From the NCBI GenBank assembly GCA_016206515.1, contig JACQRN010000221.1:1-12269 (forward strand): a stretch of 12,269 nt of DNA. Reading direction: 5' to 3'. This stretch comes from Planctomycetota bacterium (lineage in GTDB: Bacteria; Planctomycetota; SBBH01; JACQRN01). Positions 7,120 through 12,269 of this stretch are shown here, one piece after another. The stretch's first letter is position 1. Each line of letters opens with the position of its first letter. The position numbers and the translations under genes were made by a program. The notes below the pieces were generated by a model. It saw only the letters and a list, made by a program, of their open reading frames with translations, made no database searches and was not told where the DNA came from.

Positions 7120-8036
7120 TTCGCCTCCCGCAGGTAGATGACCTTGGGATGGGTCCCGAGCTCCTCCTGAAGCCGAACCGCGCGGGGACTCTTCGCCAAT
7201 TGGGAAAGCTCGGACTCCGGGTCGTTCAGGTCCCCGAAGGTGATCGCGTCCGCCGGGCAGGCCTGGGCGCACGCGGGAAGCCTCCGGACGTCCGCATCGG
7301 TCATCGCGCGCCCTTCCGCGCGCGCCGTTTCCCGCGCCTGCCGGATCCGGTGGTGACAGAAGGTGCATTTCTCCACCACGCCCTTCGGGCGGGTCGCCAC
7401 ATTCGGATTGAGCGTATGGCGGGCCGCCTCGGACCAGTCGGGAGCCTGCCAGTTGAAGTAGCGGCGGGTGTAGGGACAGGCCGTGGTGCAAAAACGGCAT
7501 CCGATGCAACGGGCCCACATCTGGGCCACGATCCCTTCCTCGTTGATGTAGGTTGCCCCCACGGGGCAGACCTTCACGCACGGCGCGTTGTCGCAGTGGT
7601 TGCAGGGCGTCGGGATGAACTGCCCCTTCAGGTCGGGGTACTCGCCCTCCTCCGTCTGCAGCATGTCCATCCAGAAGATCCCGCGGCCCCGTTCGGTCTG
7701 GTCGGCCCCGGCGATCGGCACGTTGTTCTCCGTCTTGCAGGCGACGACACACCCCTGGCAGGCCGTGCACCGGTCCAGGTCGATCGCCATCCCCCATCGG
7801 GGCTTGCGCGTCCCGCCCGGGGCAGGCGACGGCGCGTCCTCCTGCGCGAGCGCGCGCCGGGGACGCAGGAGGGGGAGCGCGACGAATGCCGCGGCACCGG
7901 CCGCCAGAGCCGCGATCTGTCGCAGGGCCCCCCGGCGCTCCGGGTTGGGGGGCGGCGCTTCCGGCTGCGTCGGGGCCGACCGCGCCGGGGCCGGCGACAC
8001 CGGGTTCGAACGGGGTGCGGATTCGTCAGAGGCCAT
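7107..8036 (-). CDS. Four-cluster ferredoxin subunit with Tat signal (ActB2/QrcC/DmsB type)
   Basis: A 309-residue electron-transfer subunit with 16 Cys ligands in four groups: C90-C93-C96-C100, C145-C148-C153-C157, C177-C180-C183-C187, and C224-C227 paired with C256-C260. This is the DmsB/NrfC/PsrB pattern, consistent with four cubane clusters forming a wire between the molybdopterin-like subunit, the NrfD subunit and the cytochrome. The N-terminus is long and Pro/Ala-rich (about 33 residues), then a twin-arginine motif (R34-R35), a hydrophobic stretch and a likely cleavage site after A-L-A at 62-64, so it carries its own export signal as well as its partner's. The ATG at 8036 follows GGAAGGAGG by 7 bases, 2 bases after the previous stop; an ORF start further upstream is less likely. 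In alternative complex III this unit is fused to the molybdopterin-like domain; here it is separate. Confidence 0.93.
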   Translation of the reverse strand: MASDESAPRSNPVSPAPARSAPTQPEAPPPNPERRGALRQIAALAAGAAAFVALPLLRPRRALAQEDAPSPAPGGTRKPRWGMAIDLDRCTACQGCVVACKTENNVPIAGADQTERGRGIFWMDMLQTEEGEYPDLKGQFIPTPCNHCDNAPCVKVCPVGATYINEEGIVAQMWARCIGCRFCTTACPYTRRYFNWQAPDWSEAARHTLNPNVATRPKGVVEKCTFCHHRIRQARETARAEGRAMTDADVRRLPACAQACPADAITFGDLNDPESELSQLAKSPRAVRLQEELGTHPKVIYLREAKWQE

Positions 8037-8038
8037 CC

Positions 8039-10438
8039 TCACGCCTCCTTCCCGATGCGCGCGCGCGTCCCCTGAAGCGCGAAGATCCCCGCCAGGGGAT
8101 CGCTCGCCACAGCCAGGAGCCCGTACCCGCCGGGAGCCTCCAGCACACCCGGCCGAGGGGGCCACTCGCCATACCCTAGGGGGAGCCCGGCGGTCCCCGG
8201 CCGGACCCCCGGATGCAGGAACGCCGTGAGCCGACGTCGGCCGGCAGGCGTCTCCACACGAACCCCGTCCCCGCCGCGGATCCCGAGCCGGTGGGCGTCC
8301 GATGGATTCAGCTCAACCCGTTCCCGCCATGCATCGCGTCCCGCGGAGGGCAACTCGCGCAATCGTGGCAGGTGCCGGATCCCCCCCTCCGCGTACGCGA
8401 CGCCCCGGTACGCGACCAGAAGGAACGGGTAGTCGACCTCGCCCCCCGCGAACTGCGGCGGCTCCCAGTGCGGGAGGCACAGGTCGTCCCCGCGGGTCTG
8501 GACGCCTTGCGCCACCAGCCACGCCTCCATCGAGGAAGCGTCCGGGAACGCCGCGGCGAGCCGCTTCTCGATCGCCTGCGAGAAGAACTCGAACTTCCCC
8601 GAAGCGGTCGGGAACGCCCCCTCCCATTGTCCGAAGGGGTAGCCCCGGGCCTCCCAGATCCCTTCCTGCTGGAGTTTCCGGATGAACTTCTGCGTCGTCG
8701 GCTCGAGGATCGATCCGGTCTGCGCCTCCTGGACCCCCTTGAGCCGCTCGACGATGGCGTCCCGGTACCCGTCCCACGGGAATGCGCGCGCCACGGGATC
8801 CCCGAGGGCGCGGGCGAGGCGGATCACCACATCCCCGACGGCGAGGGAGTCCCGCGGGGGATCGACGACGGGCTGGCGCAGTCCCAGGATCGGGTATCCG
8901 ACGGATGGGACCGGCTCGACCGGCTCCCAGCGCTCCAGGTAGGTCGGCTCGGGCAGGACGAAATCGGCCCAGATCGTCGACTCGTCCGGCAGGGGGGAGA
9001 AGCTCACGACGAGGTCGACCTTCCGGAGCGCCTCGATCCAGCGGCCGCCGCCGGGCTTGGAGAAGACCGGGTTCGAGCGGTTCAGGAAGAGGGCGCGGGC
9101 GGGGTACGGCTTCCCCGACAGGACCGCCTCCGGGAACTCCTGGATGCAGCCGCGCGCGAGGGGGCGGGACACCCCTGCCCCGTCCAGGCGCGGCGCGGCC
9201 GCCCCGGCGCGCGCCGCGTCGTCCGGTTCGACGGCGGCCCACGACGCCAGGGGAGCGGGGCGCTGCACGAGCAGCCCGCCCGGGCACTCCAGGCTTCCCA
9301 GGAGGGCGTTGAGGGCGTGTATCGACATGGCGGTTCCCAGGCCGTTGGTCGCGGCGGCCGCGCCGCCGTCGGCCAATGCGACGGCGGGGCGGTTGTCGAC
9401 CATCTCGTGCGCGAGGCGTTCGACGGTCCGGGCCGGGACATGGGTGAGAGCCTCGACCCGATCGGGCATGTATTCCGCCAGGACGTCCCGGAACCCCCGG
9501 TGCGCGCGCCCGTCCTCGCCCGTCCACGGCTCGAAGCCGAAGCTCCTCTCCCGGACGAAGTCGGCGTCGAAGATCCCGTCCCGGACCAGGACGTGCCCGA
9601 TCCCGAGGGCGAGCGCCCCGTAGGTGGCGGGTTCGATCGGGACCCACTCGTCCGCCTTCGCCGCGGTCACCGAGAACCGAGGCGACACCTGGACGAACTT
9701 CACTCGCCGTCCCGGCATCCCCCGGCGCAGGTGGCTCGACGCGCGCGTCAGGTGGATCGACTGGCACCACGATTCGAACAGGGACGCGCCGAACCCCAGG
9801 ACGTACCGCGTCCGCTCCCAGTCGTAGGCGGGGATCTCCGGGACGCCGTGCATGTACGTCATCGCCAGGAGCTTCCCCCCGTCGGACGTCGCGCGGTGGT
9901 CCATGTGGTTCGGGCTTCCGTACGCATCGAGGAACCGCGCCCACAGGTCGCGTGTCATTCCGCGCGGTTCGCCGTCGAGCACGACCACGCCACGCCCCTC
10001 GCCGCGCGCGCGCAGGTCGCGCAGGACGGAGGCGATCTCGCCGATCGCCTCGTCCCAGCCGACCTCCTTCCAGCGGCCGCTCCCCCGCTCCCCGTCGCGG
10101 CGACGGGGGGCGAGGATGCGGTCCGGGTGGTAGAGCATCCCCAGCCCCGCCTGTCCCTTGGGCCCGAGCCCGCCCCGGTTGACCGGGCAGGCGGGGTTTC
10201 CCTCGATCTTGACCGCGCGCCCTTCCGCCACGCGTACGCGGATCCCGCACCCGGCCTGGCACTGCCCGCACACGCTGGGAACCCACTTCTCCTGCCCGAG
10301 CATTCCGGAAGATCCATCGGGAAGCGCGGGCCTGCGCAGGGCGTACGGATCCTCCTCCTCGCCGCACCCCGGCAGAAGGAAGGCGCCCGCCGCAACCCCG
10401 GCGCCCTTCAGGAACCCCCTGCGCGTGACCCCTTCCAT
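8039..10438 (-). CDS. Molybdopterin-oxidoreductase-like subunit, Tat-exported, probably non-catalytic (ActB1/QrcB-like)
   Basis: A 799-residue member of the molybdopterin-binding oxidoreductase (MopB) superfamily. A Tat signal is seen at residues 6-25 (RRGFLK, hydrophobic stretch, then LLPGC), so it may be a lipoprotein anchored through C25. The N-terminal iron-sulfur region has C57, C60 and C64, but the classical fourth ligand (LCxKG) reads LGPKG at 91-95, with Gly92 encoded by GGG; an extra C84 lies nearby. No Cys occurs between GSPN (174-177) and C225, where the metal-ligating Cys or Sec of catalytic relatives normally lies; Ser185 is the only obvious candidate. The C-terminal domain (about 650-799) resembles the dinucleotide-binding fold of the family. 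ActB and QrcB subunits are known members that lost molybdenum and serve in electron transfer; I infer the same here. The ATG has a GAGGGGGAC ribosome site; the stop lies 2 bases before the ferredoxin gene. An active reductase using a Ser ligand is the alternative. Confidence 0.88.
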   Translation of the reverse strand: MEGVTRRGFLKGAGVAAGAFLLPGCGEEEDPYALRRPALPDGSSGMLGQEKWVPSVCGQCQAGCGIRVRVAEGRAVKIEGNPACPVNRGGLGPKGQAGLGMLYHPDRILAPRRRDGERGSGRWKEVGWDEAIGEIASVLRDLRARGEGRGVVVLDGEPRGMTRDLWARFLDAYGSPNHMDHRATSDGGKLLAMTYMHGVPEIPAYDWERTRYVLGFGASLFESWCQSIHLTRASSHLRRGMPGRRVKFVQVSPRFSVTAAKADEWVPIEPATYGALALGIGHVLVRDGIFDADFVRERSFGFEPWTGEDGRAHRGFRDVLAEYMPDRVEALTHVPARTVERLAHEMVDNRPAVALADGGAAAATNGLGTAMSIHALNALLGSLECPGGLLVQRPAPLASWAAVEPDDAARAGAAAPRLDGAGVSRPLARGCIQEFPEAVLSGKPYPARALFLNRSNPVFSKPGGGRWIEALRKVDLVVSFSPLPDESTIWADFVLPEPTYLERWEPVEPVPSVGYPILGLRQPVVDPPRDSLAVGDVVIRLARALGDPVARAFPWDGYRDAIVERLKGVQEAQTGSILEPTTQKFIRKLQQEGIWEARGYPFGQWEGAFPTASGKFEFFSQAIEKRLAAAFPDASSMEAWLVAQGVQTRGDDLCLPHWEPPQFAGGEVDYPFLLVAYRGVAYAEGGIRHLPRLRELPSAGRDAWRERVELNPSDAHRLGIRGGDGVRVETPAGRRRLTAFLHPGVRPGTAGLPLGYGEWPPRPGVLEAPGGYGLLAVASDPLAGIFALQGTRARIGKEA

Positions 10439-10458
10439 GCGTCCCCCTCTCACCCGAC

Positions 10459-10998
10459 TCACTTGTGGCACCGCAGGCAGTCGTTGCTCGCCCCGCGCTC
10501 GCGGTGGCACGCCATGCACGTTCCCATGTCGAGATGGCCGATCTGCGGAAGCGTGACCGGCGCCTCGGCATCCTCCATCGCCCCGTGGCACTCGGCGCAT
10601 TCCATCTTGGCGTCCCGGACGTGTGAGGCATGGGAGAAGTAGACGTGGCCCGGGAGGCGATTGACGCGCACCCAGGGGATCTCCTGGCCGCGCTGCGCAT
10701 ACTCCCGGACCCGCGGCTCGTCCGGGTGCTCCCCCTGCGGCTCCTCGTGGCACTGCATGCAATACTTGACCGGGGGGAATGTCGCGTGCGGGGACTCCCC
10801 GACGCGCTTGTGGCAGTCCGCGCACTCCATCTCCTCGCCGGAGACATGCACCCTGTGGCTGAACGCGATCGGCTGGACGACGGGGTGCGGACGGGGGCGC
10901 AACGACACCCACGCGACGGCGCACGCCGCAGCCGCGAACAGGAGTGCCCCGACGCAGAAGGCCGCGACCCGCCTGCCAGGCTTCCTACTGGTAGACAT
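10459..10998 (-). CDS. Membrane-anchored pentahaem cytochrome c (ActA-like)
   Basis: A 179-residue protein with one N-terminal membrane segment (about 11-31) as uncleaved anchor or signal, followed by a periplasmic domain with five CXXCH haem sites at residues 59-63 (CADCH), 80-84 (CMQCH), 134-138 (CAECH), 161-165 (CMACH) and 174-178 (CLRCH, one residue before the end). The segment FSHxxH occurs twice (46-51 and 121-126), ahead of hemes 1 and 3, pointing to an internal duplication and supplying likely distal His ligands. Length, anchor and haem count match the ActA subunit of alternative complex III; QrcA of sulfate reducers has one more haem. It should take electrons from, or give them to, the iron-sulfur subunits encoded next. 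The ATG is preceded by GAGGGGAG at good spacing. It starts inside ccsA and ends 20 bases before the molybdopterin-like gene. Confidence 0.9.
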   Translation of the reverse strand: MSTSRKPGRRVAAFCVGALLFAAAACAVAWVSLRPRPHPVVQPIAFSHRVHVSGEEMECADCHKRVGESPHATFPPVKYCMQCHEEPQGEHPDEPRVREYAQRGQEIPWVRVNRLPGHVYFSHASHVRDAKMECAECHGAMEDAEAPVTLPQIGHLDMGTCMACHRERGASNDCLRCHK

Positions 10999-11809
10999 GC
11001 AGACTCCCCTCGCTCGCCGGAAGAAGGCTCATCCCGAGATAGGTGAACACCACCGCGCAGAACGCCCCGACGAGCACCCCCATCGCCCGGCGCTCCCGCC
11101 ACCCCTCCATCAGGCGCAGGTGGAGATAGAGGACGTAGGCGAGCCAGCTCACCAAGGCCCAGTTCTCCTTCGGATCCCAGGACCAGTAGCTCCCCCAGGC
11201 GTACTTCCCCCAGACACCTCCCATCACGAGCCCCGCCGTCAGGGCGCAGATGCCGAAGACGGCGGACCGGTGCGCGTGGCGAGCGAACGCGGACGGCCGC
11301 GCGTCCCCGGGCGGGGCGCCCCGCATGCGGAGCCACGCGGGGGAGAGCAGCGAGAGCAGCGCCAGGCTGAAGGAGACGAAAAGCGCCGCGTAGGCGACGA
11401 AGTAGGTCACCACATGCGGGACGAACCACCCGCTCTGGAGCGCCGGGGGGAGGTTCACGATCCCGACGTCCGGCCGCCAGAGGGCGTACCCCAGCCCCGC
11501 CAACGAGACCCCCGCAGCGCAGGGGATCAGGATCCCCAGACCGTGGACCCCCACCAGCACAACCGTCACGACCGTCACGCACCACGGATAGAAAAGCAGG
11601 GTCTCGTACAACGTCTTGAAGGGGGGACGCCCCCCCTCGATCCAGCGTCCCGCGAGAATCACGCTGTTCAGGACGAGCGCCGCGACGAGGGGCCAGAGCC
11701 CCGCGTGCGCGGCGGCCTTCCCCCTCCGGAGGAGCGCCATCGCCGATACGAGCAGCGCCGCGCCGTGGCAGGCGGCCAGGACGGCCACGAGGGACGCCCC
11801 TCCCGTCAC
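10985..11809 (-). CDS. ccsA: CcsA/ResC-family haem-handling cytochrome c synthase subunit
   Basis: A 274-residue polytopic membrane protein that, with ResB, moves haem across the membrane and ligates it to CXXCH motifs. The diagnostic tryptophan-rich WWD motif is at residues 200-212 (WGKYAWGSYWSWD, followed by PKENWALVSW). Candidate external haem-ligand histidines are H132 (VPHVVTYF) and H271 (GSLHVY) near the C-terminus. R55-W-x5-P62 and the YE of LYETLLF (68-69) also fit the family. About eight helices are visible. I chose the GTG at 11809-11807 because it overlaps the ResB stop (ccGTGAcgg) and has a G-run ribosome site 8 bases upstream; the longer open frame upstream is a shadow of ResB. 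At 274 residues it is shorter than Bacillus ResC. Its 3' end overlaps the cytochrome gene by 14 bases, so the maturation factors sit directly ahead of a haem protein substrate. Confidence 0.92.
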   Translation of the reverse strand: MTGGASLVAVLAACHGAALLVSAMALLRRGKAAAHAGLWPLVAALVLNSVILAGRWIEGGRPPFKTLYETLLFYPWCVTVVTVVLVGVHGLGILIPCAAGVSLAGLGYALWRPDVGIVNLPPALQSGWFVPHVVTYFVAYAALFVSFSLALLSLLSPAWLRMRGAPPGDARPSAFARHAHRSAVFGICALTAGLVMGGVWGKYAWGSYWSWDPKENWALVSWLAYVLYLHLRLMEGWRERRAMGVLVGAFCAVVFTYLGMSLLPASEGSLHVYQ

Positions 11810-12269
11810 GGTGTCAGCCCCCCGAGCCGCGGCCGGATATAGAAGACGAAGACCGCGCCCGCGACGATCATGACGAATCCGGCGAAGACCCACGGCAACC
11901 CGGGATCCTTCACCGCCAGGAATCCGGAGTAGGTGGGATCGTCCGCGGAGTAGTTGGCCTGGTAGAAAAGCCACCCCTTGTAGGGAAGCGGATGGTTCAC
12001 CTCGACGTTCCCCTGGAGAACCTCCCTCCCCCCCTCCAGGATCGCCAGGCGGCTCCGGAACGATTTGACGTCTCCCGGGTCCGACCCGAAGTGCTCGACT
12101 TGGAACCGGTCGAGCCTGACGGCGAATCCCAGGGGGAACATCCCCCCCTCCTCCGCGGCGATCGCATAGGTCGTCTCCCCTTCGTGGAGTTCCATACTCC
12201 CCGTGACCCCCGCCAGGTTGCCGACGAGCCCACCGCACAGGATGACGACAACCCCCATGTGCGACGCCA
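11806..12269 (-). CDS. resB: ResB-family cytochrome c biogenesis protein, C-terminal part (runs off window)
   Basis: About 153 residues of the C-terminal part are present. The frame stays open to the window edge (A-S-H before the first Met at 12258), so the true start lies outside and this Met is internal. ResB pairs with CcsA in system II cytochrome c maturation, keeping apocytochrome ready for haem attachment at the outer face of the inner membrane. Visible features are a hydrophobic segment right at the edge (MGVVVILCGGLVG), a soluble stretch of about 100 residues with an LP-x-KGWLFYQANY segment, the DPGLPWVF motif, and a last membrane helix (FAGFVMIVAGAVFVFYI) ending in a short basic tail, as in the family C-terminus. 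It overlaps the next gene by four bases (GTGA), implying translational coupling. The family call is good; the N-terminal half cannot be judged. Confidence 0.85.
   Translation of the reverse strand, partial: ASHMGVVVILCGGLVGNLAGVTGSMELHEGETTYAIAAEEGGMFPLGFAVRLDRFQVEHFGSDPGDVKSFRSRLAILEGGREVLQGNVEVNHPLPYKGWLFYQANYSADDPTYSGFLAVKDPGLPWVFAGFVMIVAGAVFVFYIRPRLGGLTP

Noticed and set aside
8039..10438. Catalytic nitrate, polysulfide or formate enzyme
   Set aside because: The fourth cluster Cys and a Cys/Sec metal ligand are missing, and the neighbouring pentahaem cytochrome and 10-helix NrfD fit an electron-transfer complex better.
8213..10642. Plus-strand open frame of 809 codons
   Set aside because: It lies opposite the molybdopterin-like gene, which has clear motifs; the antisense product is low-complexity Arg/Pro/Gly/Asp.
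8313..11585. Minus-strand open frame of 1090 codons
   Set aside because: It is a different frame of the same strand that runs through the molybdopterin-like, cytochrome and ccsA genes and shows no protein motif.
1..12269. CRISPR arrays, tRNA or rRNA genes, insertion sequences
   Set aside because: I saw no regularly spaced repeats, cloverleaf-like sequence, rRNA segment or transposase-like product.

Overview
The window is a GC-rich (roughly two thirds G+C by eye) stretch of bacterial chromosome. Essentially every real gene lies on the minus strand and is read from high to low coordinates. Gene content (system II cytochrome c maturation, a multiheme cytochrome, two NrfD-family membrane proteins, a sensor kinase with a sigma-54 activator) suggests an anaerobic or facultative respirer of the Desulfobacterota/Desulfuromonadia or NC10/Methylomirabilota kind. 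This is inference; no rRNA or marker gene is present to fix the taxon.

Region A (12269 down to 5722) is a tightly packed operon whose 5' end lies outside the window. It encodes the C-terminal part of a ResB protein, a CcsA haem-handling protein, a membrane-anchored pentahaem cytochrome c, a Tat-exported molybdopterin-oxidoreductase-like protein, a Tat-exported 16-Cys ferredoxin subunit, and a 10-helix NrfD-type quinol subunit. Junctions are overlaps of up to 14 bp or gaps of up to 20 bp. The last four genes have the subunit plan of the ActA-ActB-ActC core of alternative complex III, or of the Qrc complex: a quinone/periplasmic cytochrome c oxidoreductase. The molybdopterin-like subunit lacks the fourth classical iron-sulfur Cys and any obvious Cys/Sec metal ligand, which argues for an electron-transfer scaffold rather than an enzyme. 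ResB and CcsA would attach the haems.

Region B (5632 down to 2703) encodes a two-component pair: a membrane sensor histidine kinase and an NtrC-type response regulator with GAFTGA, AAA+ and Fis domains. The periplasmic sensor domain has a CX4CH motif, which could hold a covalent haem c.

Region C (2702 down to 449) opens with a 196-bp intergenic stretch holding a perfect 8+8 bp palindrome and a very good sigma-54 promoter (GGCAC-N5-TTGC). Three genes follow: a 91-residue membrane protein, a 57-residue single-helix protein with a GTG start, and a 532-residue, 12-helix NrfD-family protein. The simplest model is that the haem-bearing kinase senses redox or ligand state at the periplasmic face and, through the sigma-54 activator, switches on this second, unusual NrfD module next to the constitutive or separately controlled complex of region A.

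Region D (448 down to 1) has no gene I can support. It is noticeably less GC-rich and carries nested inverted repeats and a G/C-tract hairpin that may end the region C transcript.
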